Notes: a model not told the origin generated them from the letters alone. Counted from the stretch's first letter, positions 8,402 through 17,803 are shown. The stretch: DNA of 30,765 nucleotides from Bacteroidota bacterium (GCA_026391755.1 JAPLDN010000281.1:1-30765); one strand, 5' to 3'. Numbers and translations: made by a program.

Positions 8402-11248
8402 TTAAAGGATTATTATTTTTCCGCTATAAGAACCTCCGGGTGAAAGCAGTTTATAAAAGTACATACCGGGTTTTAGTTTACCGGCCGGTTGCCATTGGAA
8501 AACCTGCACTCCCTGATTAAGCCTGCCTTCGAAAACGGTTCCGCAAGGTCTTCCGCTCAGGTCGATTACAGAAAGATTGACATTTACCGGTTTTTCGTTC
8601 AGAAGTTCGAAATACAGGGGACCTTCGGAAGGATTAGGGAACACCCTGATACGGCATGCCGCCTGCAAATCAGTTCCGGGAGTTTCTATTCCTGTGAAAA
8701 CGGGTTTTGGCAGCCTGACTGTTGTATAAAGCCTGTATTCACCGGGCTTGAATGCGAGAGGGGCGGCAACATCGGCGACAGAAAGTGAGTCTCCGCTGTA
8801 ATATTCATACCACATACCTGTTTTTGTGAAATCTGGAATGACATTCCTGTTTATCACATCGAAATTCCCCAGCACAAGGGCGTCCATTGAAGGATCGGTA
8901 AGAACAATCCTTTTAACCTGTGCCGAAGCAGCCATGGTGAAGGTGCTTGTTTTGAAAACAGGAAGGGTCTTTTTCAGTTCTATCAGAGAGCGGTATATAT
9001 TGTATAAGTACTTTCTTCCCCACTGGGTGTAATAATCCCATCGTACGGGCTTGGGGTCAAGCCTTGAAGAGGATGTCCCCGAGGGATAATTAATGGAGTA
9101 ATCATAACCCAGTTCTCCAAACTGCCAGATCATTTTGGGACCAGGGATACTGAAAAAGAAATTGGCACAAAGGGCACCTCTCTGAAGGGCTGTTGCCGTA
9201 TCTTTCGGGTTGTACGGTGGGTTGCTGCTGTTGCCTGCGCTGTAATCCTTGTACATCTGGCGCTCTTCGTCATGGCTTTCCATATACCAGACCAGGTTTG
9301 GCTGGTTCCAGTTCCGGTTTTTATATGAGCCCCAGTTTAAATCGGAAGAACTGCCGCTCACCCATCCGCCGGAGGCGTTATTATAATTAGTATTGCCGTT
9401 ACCCCAGGGCATCATGCCTGCATTGGCCAGGACTGTTTCCTCGCTATTGTCGGCAAAATGTTCCAGGATCATATATGCTGCGGGTTTAACCGACCATACT
9501 GTATCGGCGTATATTTTCAGGATGTTTATGCGGTTCTGGTCGTACTGACCCCAAAGGCTTACATTATCAGGATATGAATTTACCTGGGTAAACCCTTTCG
9601 ACATGTCGAAGCGGTAGCCATCGGCATGGTATTCCTGAAGCCAGTATTTTACGAGCCGAAACATATACGAATGGGTTGCAGGAAGATCGTGGTTGAAATC
9701 CATACCTACATTATAGGGATGCTTTGGAATCGGGTTGAACCACGGGCTGTTAGCGGCAGGCCTCTGATTCTGATTATCCCAGTAAAGCTGGACGAGGGGG
9801 GAGGAACCGAAATGATGGTTGCAAACGATATCGAGGATCACGGCCATTCCTTTAGAGTGAGCCGCCTCCACGAACTGCTTCAGGGTGTTTTTTGGCCCGT
9901 AATATTTATCCACGGCAAACGAGTAATTGGGGTTGTAACCCCAGCTTATATTGCCTTCAAATTCCATTACCGGCATCAGCTCAATGGCGTTGATCCCAAG
10001 GTTTTTCAGGTAGTCAAGCGTATCGATCAGGGAAAGGTAAGTATGCCCCGCAGTGAAATCCCTGATCAGCAATTCATAAATCACCAGGTCGGTAACGGCC
10101 GGTGGGGTAAATGCGGCGGAAGACCATGGGTAAGGAGTTTGGGCTGTTTGCAATACTGTGGCAATCCCGGTAGTTTTTCCTGTAGGATATGGTAAGAGAT
10201 CGGGATAGGTCGCCGCGTCGATAAACTGATCATTCGGGTCGCTAACTTTATCGGCAAAAGGATCGCCAATTTTTATAGTCCCGTCAACCAGGTATTGAAA
10301 GATGTATTCCCTGCGGGGGACCAGGTTACTGAGTTGTATCCAGAAATTGTTCCCATCGGGGGTTTTGAACATGTAATGGAGTGAATCCTGATCCCAGTTG
10401 GTAAAATCACCGATTGCGAAACATGAATTTTTCCCGGGTGCATAAAGGCAAAGCACGGCATGGGTTGAATCCTGGTAATTTATACCGGCTTTAATGCCCG
10501 CAGGCAAGGGCGCTACTGAAGGAGACGGGACAACTGTATAACAAAATGAATCCGCTGCAGCGGCAGTATCATTTTTTGCCATGATCTTTACCCATTGTTT
10601 TACCCAGTTATGCCCAAAACTATCGGCCATAAGGGTGTCGGTGATCTCATGGCCGGAAATCTTTTTAATGAGGTTCCCGTTAAGGAACAGTTTCATGGTA
10701 TCGGCAAGGGGGCTAGTAGCATCAACAGGTATTGGATCTCCGGCCGAAAGGAAGAGGTTTTTATTCTGGGGCAGGTTGATCTTGACGCTTGTAATCGTAG
10801 GATATACATTGGCGAAAATATCACCGCCGTTTGCTTCCTTCCCTGTTTTTGAACCATCGGAGTTCCTGAAGACAAAGGCCAGTTTTAAAATTGATTCCCC
10901 GGCAGGAACACCATAAAATGCCCTGATGCTCGGAAGCAATTTGATACTATAAAGATTATTCCCCAATGGTGTCATTTTTGCTTTTGGAATATTCACATTC
11001 CATGCGGCAAGAACATATCTCCAGTCGGATGTGGAAGAGCTCAGGTTGGTTATGACCCCGGTATGGGCATAAATGGGAGGAGAAACGTTATAAAGCCCTG
11101 CGCTGCCTTTTGAGGCATCGAAAATAACGGTACATGAATCAATGTCGGTGGGGTACACCGGAATTGTTACGATAACCTGGCCTGAGGCCGGCCAGATAGC
11201 AAAAATGATCAATAGAAGGGTTATAAAGGAACTCAAAAGCCTTTTCAT
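8402..11248 (-). CDS. T9SS-secreted multidomain GH13 alpha-amylase
   Basis: This is an extracellular alpha-1,4-glucan hydrolase of 948 residues from the ATG at 11248. An upstream in-frame ATG (11287) is rejected because a -7 box (11270-11277) lies inside that extension and because MKRLLSSFITLLLIIF is the natural signal peptide (cleavage near SG/QV). Two N-terminal beta domains (about 25-240) precede a CBM48-like module (about 252-345, with CFAIGDFTNWDQ and YIFQYLVDG). The GH13 barrel follows: region I DIVCNHH, nucleophile Asp548 in GYRFDMSKG, acid/base Glu596 in MILEHFAD and Asp660 in MESHDEER. A T9SS sorting domain occupies about 867-948 (VFPNPSEGPLYFEL, VIDLSGRP, PGMYFYKL). It is divergent from susC and would feed oligosaccharides to it. 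GH13 subfamily was not assigned. Confidence 0.93.
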   Translation of the reverse strand: MKRLLSSFITLLLIIFAIWPASGQVIVTIPVYPTDIDSCTVIFDASKGSAGLYNVSPPIYAHTGVITNLSSSTSDWRYVLAAWNVNIPKAKMTPLGNNLYSIKLLPSIRAFYGVPAGESILKLAFVFRNSDGSKTGKEANGGDIFANVYPTITSVKINLPQNKNLFLSAGDPIPVDATSPLADTMKLFLNGNLIKKISGHEITDTLMADSFGHNWVKQWVKIMAKNDTAAAADSFCYTVVPSPSVAPLPAGIKAGINYQDSTHAVLCLYAPGKNSCFAIGDFTNWDQDSLHYMFKTPDGNNFWIQLSNLVPRREYIFQYLVDGTIKIGDPFADKVSDPNDQFIDAATYPDLLPYPTGKTTGIATVLQTAQTPYPWSSAAFTPPAVTDLVIYELLIRDFTAGHTYLSLIDTLDYLKNLGINAIELMPVMEFEGNISWGYNPNYSFAVDKYYGPKNTLKQFVEAAHSKGMAVILDIVCNHHFGSSPLVQLYWDNQNQRPAANSPWFNPIPKHPYNVGMDFNHDLPATHSYMFRLVKYWLQEYHADGYRFDMSKGFTQVNSYPDNVSLWGQYDQNRINILKIYADTVWSVKPAAYMILEHFADNSEETVLANAGMMPWGNGNTNYNNASGGWVSGSSSDLNWGSYKNRNWNQPNLVWYMESHDEERQMYKDYSAGNSSNPPYNPKDTATALQRGALCANFFFSIPGPKMIWQFGELGYDYSINYPSGTSSSRLDPKPVRWDYYTQWGRKYLYNIYRSLIELKKTLPVFKTSTFTMAASAQVKRIVLTDPSMDALVLGNFDVINRNVIPDFTKTGMWYEYYSGDSLSVADVAAPLAFKPGEYRLYTTVRLPKPVFTGIETPGTDLQAACRIRVFPNPSEGPLYFELLNEKPVNVNLSVIDLSGRPCGTVFEGRLNQGVQVFQWQPAGKLKPGMYFYKLLSPGGSYSGKIIIL

Positions 11249-11269
11249 GCTGACGGGTTTAATTTTCCA

Positions 11270-11277
11270 CAAAGGTA
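11270..11277 (-). promoter_or_regulatory. Putative -7 box for the T9SS amylase
   Basis: The minus strand reads TACCTTTG, an exact TAnnTTTG match, 21 nt upstream of the ATG at 11248. It decides the start codon: the alternative ATG at 11287 would lie upstream of the transcription start expected from this box. Confidence 0.55.
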
Positions 11278-11507
11278 ATAAAACCACAGGTACATATATT
11301 CTCCAGGAGGGATTTGTTAAATTTTAAACAGATGCCTTTGGATTTTTATTACTTCATAATCAATGAGTTAACTGATTTCTAAAAAAAAACGTATAAAATT
11401 ATACTCATTGTAAGCATTTTTTTATTAATTCTGCACTGCAAAATCAATATATAAAGCATATACGAAAAATTCAATTAACGGAAAACTAACATTTTAAAAT
11501 TATCTCT
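11278..11507. promoter_or_regulatory. AT-rich divergent intergenic region with an inverted repeat upstream of susC
   Basis: This spacer separates the T9SS amylase and susC, which are transcribed away from each other. It contains a perfect 8-bp inverted repeat, CAATGAGT at 11361-11368 and ACTCATTG at 11403-11410, with arm centres 42 bp apart (about four helical turns). This could be a binding site for a regulator acting on one or both promoters. On the plus strand TTG (11408-11410) followed by TAATTCTG (11426-11433, one mismatch to TAnnTTTG, gap 15 nt) is a weak susC promoter candidate, which would give a leader of about 70 nt. No Shine-Dalgarno site precedes the susC ATG. The 8-bp arms could arise by chance in such AT-rich sequence. 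Confidence 0.35.
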
Positions 11508-14507
11508 ATGAAGAAACGTGTACTTTGGTTGCGTTACCTGATTCTTTTCTTCGCCTTGGCATCAGCATCTATCGCTTATGCTCAGGAGATTACGGTTTCG
11601 GGTAAAGTAACAGATGCGACAGATGGAAGTGTACTCCCGGGGGTAACTATCGTTGTTAAAAATACGACAACAGGTACTGTTACCGATATTGACGGAAAAT
11701 ACTCCATCAAAGTCAAGAAGGATGCAGTGCTTGTTTTTTCCTATGTCGGTTACATGTCACAGGAAATTACAATAGCGGAACAACGGACCCTCGATGTATC
11801 GCTGTCTGTAGGTACGAAGAGCCTTAATGAGGTTGTCGTTATCGGTTACGGTTCAGTGAAGAAGTCTGATGCTACAGGTTCTGTTGCTGCAATCAGCAGC
11901 AAGGATTTTAACCAGGGGAATATTCAATCTCCTCAACAGTTGATCGTTGGGAAAATAGCCGGTGTTCAGGTTACTACAACCGGTGGTGCACCTGGTGGCG
12001 ATGCTATCATCCGTATACGTGGCGGTTCTTCTATCAACGCGAACAACGATCCTTTGCTCGTTGTTGACGGTGTCGCCATTGACAATGCCTCCACTTCGGG
12101 TGCCCGTAGCACTCTGGGGATGCTGAACCCTGATGATATTGAAACATATACCGTTCTGAAAGATGCTTCTGCTACCGCAATTTACGGTTCCCGCGCTTCC
12201 AATGGTGTTATCATCATAACAACCAAAAAAGGAGCAACCGGTGCTAAGAAATTCGGCCTTGAATATTCCGGTAATGTATCCATCTCCACTGTTCCGAAAA
12301 CTATCAGTGTGTATAATGGCGATGATTTCCGCGCACTTGTTTTACAGAGGTACCCGAACAATCCGGGTGTTGATACACTGCTTGGTAAAGCCAACACAGA
12401 CTGGCAAAAAGAAATTTACAAGACCGCAGTCGGAACTGACCATAACCTGGCATTTACCGGGGCAGTCAGCACAATGCCGTACCGTGTTTCTCTGGGATAC
12501 TCTTACCAGGATGGTACCCTTCTTACCGACAATATGAGAAGGACAACCTTGGGGTTGACAGTGAATCCTACTTTCTTCAAGAATTATCTGAAGATCAATA
12601 TCAATGCCAAGTACATGAATGAAAAGAACAAGTTTGCAGACCAGTCGGCGATAGGTGATGCCGTCGCTTTTGACCCGACCCAGGAAGTTTATGCATACGG
12701 TAACCAGGCACAGACCATACCAAATGCATACGGCGGCTTTTGGGCATGGCTGCAACCGAATGGTGACCCTGTTCGCCAGGCAACAACGAACCCTGTTGCC
12801 CGTTTGAAGTTAACTGATAATACTTCGTCTGTTAACAGGTTCCTGGGTAATGCACAATTCGATTACAAACTTCATTTCTTCCCCGATATGAGGGTCAATT
12901 TGAACCTTGGTATGGATTATTCATGGAGCAAAGGCAATAATTATGTGCCTACCTATGCTACCTGGAATTATTTCAACAAAGGTATTGACAACAATTACGA
13001 TCAGACCAAAAAGAACAGCCTGCTCGATTTTTACCTGAGTTATCTGAAAGAGGTTAAGAGTATCAGCAGTAAATTTGACGTAATGGCTGGATATTCATGG
13101 CAGCATTTCTGGGTCAACAATAATAATTACAATGGGAATGTGCCTCACGACAGTGCTCATGCCGATACCATTATAGTAAAGCAGGAATATTACCTCGTTT
13201 CTTTTTACGGACGTTTCAATTATACCTTTAAAAACAGGTACCTGCTAACTGCCACCCTTCGTGATGACGGTTCTTCAAGGTTCTCTTCAAGCAACCGCTG
13301 GGGATTATTTCCTTCAGTTGCCCTTGGCTGGAAGATCAATGACGAGAAATTCCTAAGGGATTCGAAAGTCATCTCCCAGTTAAAACTGAGACTCGGCTGG
13401 GGACAAACCGGTCAGCAGGATATTTCCAGCAACTGGTATCCTTATATTCCTATTTATACCCAGAGTGACAGGTTCGCTATGTACCAGTTCGGGAATGTCT
13501 GGTATCAGACATTACGCCCCGATGCATATGATCCCAATATCAAATGGGAAACCACATCTACCTGGAACGTGGGGATTGACCTGGGTTTCCTGAAAGACAG
13601 GATTACTGCTTCGGTTGATTATTTCTACAAGGATACCAAGGATATGTTGAATTTCATCCCTGTCCCTGCAGGAACCAACCTTTCCAACTATGTGTGGACC
13701 AATGTAGGAAGCATGAACAATGCCGGCGTTGAATTTACTCTTGATGTCAAGCCCATTGTAACCAAGGACTGGAACTGGGATATCGGCTTCAATGCTACTA
13801 CTTATAAGAATAAGATTACGAAGCTGAACATTTCCGATGATCCAAACTACCCCGGTATTATGGTAGGCGGGATCAGCGGTGGTGTGGGTAACACCGTTCA
13901 GATCGACAGGGTAGGAAGCCCGATCAATTCATTTTATGTATACCAGCAGGTGTATGATGCCAATGGAAATCCTATCGAAGGATTATATGTTGACAGGAAC
14001 GGCGACGGTAAGATAACCGATGCCGACAGGTATACATACAAGAGCCCGAATCCAACTTTTACGTTTGGTATAAATACAAGACTTAATTATAAAAAGTGGA
14101 GTCTTGCCGCCAGCGGCCATGCCAATATCGGAAATTACATGTATAACAATGTTGAAGCAAACAGGGGAGTGTATGCCAATCTTTACCGCCCTGAAGGTCC
14201 ATACCTGGGTAATGTTGCCACTTCGGTTACAAATACAGGGTTTGTGAACCAGCAATATCTTTCCGATTATTATGTGCAGAACGCTTCGTTTTTTAAGCTT
14301 GACTACCTCACCCTCGGTTATAACTTCGGGAACCTTGTGAAGAACACACTCAATCTCGGTATTTCATTTACCGTGAACAATGTTTTCACGATTACCAAGT
14401 ACAAGGGACTTGATCCTGAAGTGAACCTTGGTTCATCCTTAGGTATTGATAACAATATGTATCCGAGATCAAGGGTGTATGTTATAGGTGTTAGTCTTAA
14501 GTTATAA
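11508..14507 (+). CDS. susC: SusC-like TonB-dependent outer-membrane transporter
   Basis: This 999-residue protein is the outer-membrane channel that, with SusD, imports starch-derived oligosaccharides using TonB energy. It has a signal peptide (cleavage after AYA, before QEITVSGKV) and a carboxypeptidase-D-like N-terminal domain at about 28-105 (GKVTDATDGSVLPGVTIVVK, DGKYSIKV). A TonB-box-like stretch follows (SLNEVVVIGYGSVKKSD, about 105-121), then the plug at about 120-242 (IRIRGGSSINANNDPLLVVDG, IYGSRASNGVIIITTKKG) and a 22-strand-type barrel ending in the aromatic/hydrophobic VYVIGVSLKL. The length is normal for SusC. It is first in a susC-susD-susE operon, with 18 nt to susD. Substrate is inferred from the neighbouring amylases, not from the receptor itself. 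Confidence 0.96.
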   Translation: MKKRVLWLRYLILFFALASASIAYAQEITVSGKVTDATDGSVLPGVTIVVKNTTTGTVTDIDGKYSIKVKKDAVLVFSYVGYMSQEITIAEQRTLDVSLSVGTKSLNEVVVIGYGSVKKSDATGSVAAISSKDFNQGNIQSPQQLIVGKIAGVQVTTTGGAPGGDAIIRIRGGSSINANNDPLLVVDGVAIDNASTSGARSTLGMLNPDDIETYTVLKDASATAIYGSRASNGVIIITTKKGATGAKKFGLEYSGNVSISTVPKTISVYNGDDFRALVLQRYPNNPGVDTLLGKANTDWQKEIYKTAVGTDHNLAFTGAVSTMPYRVSLGYSYQDGTLLTDNMRRTTLGLTVNPTFFKNYLKININAKYMNEKNKFADQSAIGDAVAFDPTQEVYAYGNQAQTIPNAYGGFWAWLQPNGDPVRQATTNPVARLKLTDNTSSVNRFLGNAQFDYKLHFFPDMRVNLNLGMDYSWSKGNNYVPTYATWNYFNKGIDNNYDQTKKNSLLDFYLSYLKEVKSISSKFDVMAGYSWQHFWVNNNNYNGNVPHDSAHADTIIVKQEYYLVSFYGRFNYTFKNRYLLTATLRDDGSSRFSSSNRWGLFPSVALGWKINDEKFLRDSKVISQLKLRLGWGQTGQQDISSNWYPYIPIYTQSDRFAMYQFGNVWYQTLRPDAYDPNIKWETTSTWNVGIDLGFLKDRITASVDYFYKDTKDMLNFIPVPAGTNLSNYVWTNVGSMNNAGVEFTLDVKPIVTKDWNWDIGFNATTYKNKITKLNISDDPNYPGIMVGGISGGVGNTVQIDRVGSPINSFYVYQQVYDANGNPIEGLYVDRNGDGKITDADRYTYKSPNPTFTFGINTRLNYKKWSLAASGHANIGNYMYNNVEANRGVYANLYRPEGPYLGNVATSVTNTGFVNQQYLSDYYVQNASFFKLDYLTLGYNFGNLVKNTLNLGISFTVNNVFTITKYKGLDPEVNLGSSLGIDNNMYPRSRVYVIGVSLKL

Positions 14508-14525
14508 CATTAAAAAATTAGAAAG

Positions 14526-16721
14526 ATGAAACGAATATTAAAAATAACATTCATAGTAACAGCGCTGACGCTGTTCTTCGCCTCCTGCGTCAAGGATTTG
14601 AATACCACACCAATCAATCCAAAGTTGATAACCCCGGATAATGCTTATTCAACAGCTGCCGGGTACAAGCAGGTTTTGGCAAAATGCTATGCAGGCCTCT
14701 CAGTATCAGGCCAGCAGGGCCCCGCAGGAAATCCCGATATTGCCGGGATCGACGAAGGGTTCGGAGAATACTTGCGTGGATACTGGTATCACCAGGAACT
14801 TACAACCGATGAAGCAGTAATTTCATGGAATGACCAGACAATCCATAATTTTCATTCCCAGACCTGGGGTTCAGGCGATGTGTTTATTGCAGCAATGTAT
14901 TACAGAATCTTTTACCAGATCAGCCTTTGCAATGAATTCATCAGGGAATCAGACGACAGTAAACTTGATTCTCGTGGCATTACCGGCCAGGATAAAATCA
15001 ATGTTCAGAACTACCGCACCGAGGCACGTTTCCTGAGGGCCTTAAGTTATTATCATGCCCTTGACCTGTTTGGTAATGTCCCTTTTGTGACAGAAAACGA
15101 TGCTCCCGGTAAGTTCTTCCCTCCACAGAAGAGCCGTGCCGATCTGTTCGCTTATGTTGAATCGGAACTAAAAGCCATTGAACCTGCTATTACCGCTGCC
15201 CGTGCCAATGAATACGGACGTGCCGATAAAGGCGCAGTTTGGACGCTTTTAGCCAAATTATACCTGAATGCCGAGGTTTATACCGGGACTCCCAGGTATA
15301 CCGACTGTATAACCTATTGCAACAATGTTATTGGTGCCGGTTATACCCTCGATCCGAAATACAAAAATCTGTTCCTTGCCGATAATAATACCAGTCCCGA
15401 AATCATATTCCCGATTGAATATGACGGAAATCATACCCAGACATGGGGTGGTACCACTTTCGTGATCTGCGCAGCTATTGGCGGAAGTATGAAACCTGCC
15501 GATTTCGGAGTCAGCGGAGGCTGGGGCGGTACACGTACAACAAAACCCATCGTTCAGCTCTTTTATCCGGGCCTGAAAAATGGACTGTACACATCACCCA
15601 CACCACCTAAAAGCCCGAAAGCTTATCCTGTTGTTTATTGTCCTGGAAGTTACCAGGGATGGGATCCTACCAACACCAAAACCGTGATCGCATCCAAAGG
15701 AAGTGACAGTAAATACGAAGGCTACCTGTATATGGCAAATACCAACCAGCAATTTAAATTCTGTACAACCCCAAGCTGGGACCATAATTATGGTGGTACA
15801 AACTGGACCCTGGTACCCAATGGCGACAATATTTCTGTTGCCGATGCAGGGTATTATAAAGTAAACATTGATACTGTTGCACTTACTTATAGTGTCGTTA
15901 AAACGACCTGGGCTGTGATTGGTGATGCAACTCCGGGCGGATGGTCTAACGATACACCTATGGTTTATGATCCTACATCAAACACCTGGACCGTTACAGT
16001 TGACCTAACTGCCGGAACTCTTAAATTCCGTGCCAATGGCGGATGGGATATCAATTACGGTGACAATGGAGGAACCGGTATCCTGGTTGAGGGCGGCGCC
16101 AATATTAATGTTCCTGATGCCGGTACATATCTCATCACCCTGAAACTTGGAATTCCTGATTATACCTACATCCTGAAGATGAACCCCTATGACCACAGGG
16201 CTATGTTCTGGAGTGACGGACAATCACTTGAAATCAATGATATAGGAGTATTCACTGATGGTTATGCTATCACCAAATTCAGGAATGTTACCAGTGCAGG
16301 AGTTGCAGGATCAAATCCAACATACTGCTCTACAGACTTCCCGCTGTTCAGGTTGGCCGATGTTTACCTGATGTATGCCGAAGCCGTACTCAGAGGAGGT
16401 GGCGGTGGAAGTGCTGCCCAGGCTCTTGGATATGTTAATGCCGTGCGTGAAAGAGCATATAGCGATAAAGCGGGTGATATTACCTCTGCTCAGCTTACTC
16501 TGCCCTTTATCCTTGACGAAAGAGGCCGTGAATTGTACTGGGAATGTGTACGCAGAACCGACCTCATCCGTTTTGGCAAATTCAGCACCAGTACCTATGT
16601 GTGGCCTTGGAAAGGCGGGGTGAAAAATGGTATTTCCACTGAGTCCTTCTATAACCTCTTCCCGATACCTTCTTCTGATGTATCCGCCAATCCAAATCTT
16701 AAGCAAAATATCGGATATTAA
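14526..16721 (+). CDS. susD: SusD-like glycan-binding lipoprotein with an inserted pair of SusE-type modules
   Basis: This surface lipoprotein (Cys21 in LFFASCVKD) forms the lid of the SusC transporter and binds starch oligosaccharides. The SusD/RagB fold is clear on both sides: helical TPR-like segments at about 160-350 (YRTEARFLRALSYYHALDLFG, ALWT-like GAVWTLLAKLYLNAE, PEIIFPIEYD) and the C-terminal part at about 556-731 (DHRAMFWSDGQSLEIND, FPLFRLADVYLMYAEAVLRG, LDERGRELYWECVRRTDLIRFGKF, LFPIPSSDVSANPNLKQNIGY). Between them, residues of about 365-553 are two SusE-type beta-sandwich modules not expected in SusD. This explains the length of 731, against roughly 500-580 for the usual starch SusD. 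The reading frame is intact across both junctions. It lies 18 nt after susC and 21 nt before susE. That SusD is the host protein is certain; the function of the insert is inference. Confidence 0.94.
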   Translation: MKRILKITFIVTALTLFFASCVKDLNTTPINPKLITPDNAYSTAAGYKQVLAKCYAGLSVSGQQGPAGNPDIAGIDEGFGEYLRGYWYHQELTTDEAVISWNDQTIHNFHSQTWGSGDVFIAAMYYRIFYQISLCNEFIRESDDSKLDSRGITGQDKINVQNYRTEARFLRALSYYHALDLFGNVPFVTENDAPGKFFPPQKSRADLFAYVESELKAIEPAITAARANEYGRADKGAVWTLLAKLYLNAEVYTGTPRYTDCITYCNNVIGAGYTLDPKYKNLFLADNNTSPEIIFPIEYDGNHTQTWGGTTFVICAAIGGSMKPADFGVSGGWGGTRTTKPIVQLFYPGLKNGLYTSPTPPKSPKAYPVVYCPGSYQGWDPTNTKTVIASKGSDSKYEGYLYMANTNQQFKFCTTPSWDHNYGGTNWTLVPNGDNISVADAGYYKVNIDTVALTYSVVKTTWAVIGDATPGGWSNDTPMVYDPTSNTWTVTVDLTAGTLKFRANGGWDINYGDNGGTGILVEGGANINVPDAGTYLITLKLGIPDYTYILKMNPYDHRAMFWSDGQSLEINDIGVFTDGYAITKFRNVTSAGVAGSNPTYCSTDFPLFRLADVYLMYAEAVLRGGGGGSAAQALGYVNAVRERAYSDKAGDITSAQLTLPFILDERGRELYWECVRRTDLIRFGKFSTSTYVWPWKGGVKNGISTESFYNLFPIPSSDVSANPNLKQNIGY
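15618..16184 (+). other. Tandem SusE/SusF-type starch-binding modules nested inside SusD
   Basis: SusD residues of about 365-458 (opening AYPVVYCPGSYQGWD) and 459-553 (opening TWAVIGDATPGGW) are two beta-sandwich modules. They align end to end with SusE residues 156-251 (VYPILFVPGSYQGWN) and 252-346 (AWSLIGDATPGGW). In the second module about half of the positions are identical by eye, including LKFRAN, NYGD and GGANI. The Trp-rich strands (GSYQGW, GGW) are what SusE/SusF starch-binding modules use for glucan stacking. The insert replaces a loop just before the conserved DHRAMFW segment of SusD, leaving SusD motifs complete on both sides. Boundaries are estimates within about five residues. 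Confidence 0.88.
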
Positions 16722-16742
16722 TAAGTTTAAAACCCAGATACT

Positions 16743-17786
16743 ATGAAAAAAATATCAATAATAATCCTGGTTCTTGGTCTGCTGAGCGTCCTTTCATGCA
16801 AAAAGGATGAGACCAAGGCCACACTTACGTCTACCCCGAGTGCCTCGGTTTTAAACCTTGTGAGCGGGGCTCAGATCGTTCTGAAGAAGAGCGACTCGGC
16901 TGTGCCGGTCACTTATTCATGGACGGCTTCGCAATATGGTCAGCCGCTGGTAGTAACCTATCTCGTTGAGATGGATATGGCCGGAAATAATTTTAAAAAT
17001 GCTATTCCGGTAGTACAGGTCAACAGCTTGTTGCAGAGTTCCATCAACACGTACGACCTGAACCAGAAAATACTCCCCATGGAGTACGATCCAAAGAACC
17101 CTACTCCAATTAACCTGGAATTCAGGGTGACTTCTACTGTCAATTCAAATGTTCCGCTGCTTTACTCGGTTGTTATCCCCCAGACTATTACACCTTATTT
17201 CGTGAAAATAGTATATCCTATCCTTTTCGTACCCGGCAGCTACCAGGGCTGGAATCCTGGTGATTCCACGACCACGATCGCCTCACCAAAATCCAACGGA
17301 CTCTATGAAGGATATATCTGGATGGGTATCGACAATGCTCTTTTCAAATATTGCCAGGGAAACAGCTGGTCGACCAACTGGGGCGATGATGGCGCTGACG
17401 GTACTCTTAACCCTAATGGAGCTAACATTGCATCAGGTCCGCATGGTTACTATAAACTCAATGTCGACCTCCCCAACCTGAAGCATACTTTCCTGAGGAC
17501 AGCATGGTCATTGATTGGAGATGCCACACCGGGCGGATGGAATACCGATACGGATATGACTTATGATACCATCGCAAAAACATGGTCGGCCACACTTAGC
17601 CTTACTGCAGCCGGCCTGAAATTCCGTGCCAACCATGCATGGGACCTCAACTACGGGGATGATGGAAGCAACACCGGCAAACTTTCGAGCGGTGGAGCCA
17701 ACATCACAGTTGCTGCCGCCGGGAACTATACTGTTATTCTTAACCTGAGCCAGCCTGTTTACAAATATCAGCTGAAGAAAAACTAG
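16743..17786 (+). CDS. susE: SusE-like outer-membrane starch-binding lipoprotein
   Basis: This 347-residue surface lipoprotein holds starch at the cell surface for the SusCD transporter. The signal peptide ends in LSVLSCKKDE (Cys19); the charged K-K-D-E after the cysteine resembles the Bacteroidota surface-export signal. Residues of about 24-152 form an Ig-like SusE N-domain (VPVTYSWTASQYGQ, VTYLVEMDMAGNNF). Two starch-binding beta-sandwiches follow at about 156-251 (FVPGSYQGWNPG) and 252-346 (LIGDATPGGWNTD, LKFRANHAWDLNYGDD). Both match the modules nested in the preceding SusD. It is the last gene of the operon, and the terminator begins about 18 nt after its stop. No susF follows. The family call is secure; exact ligand preference is not visible. 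Confidence 0.92.
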   Translation: MKKISIIILVLGLLSVLSCKKDETKATLTSTPSASVLNLVSGAQIVLKKSDSAVPVTYSWTASQYGQPLVVTYLVEMDMAGNNFKNAIPVVQVNSLLQSSINTYDLNQKILPMEYDPKNPTPINLEFRVTSTVNSNVPLLYSVVIPQTITPYFVKIVYPILFVPGSYQGWNPGDSTTTIASPKSNGLYEGYIWMGIDNALFKYCQGNSWSTNWGDDGADGTLNPNGANIASGPHGYYKLNVDLPNLKHTFLRTAWSLIGDATPGGWNTDTDMTYDTIAKTWSATLSLTAAGLKFRANHAWDLNYGDDGSNTGKLSSGGANITVAAAGNYTVILNLSQPVYKYQLKKN

Positions 17787-17803
17787 GATTCATTTCCAAC
17801 ACT

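Noticed and set aside
9626..10195. Open frame of 189 codons on the plus strand
   Set aside because: It lies wholly inside the T9SS amylase gene on the other strand, whose catalytic motifs prove the minus frame; no signal, family motif or promoter supports it.
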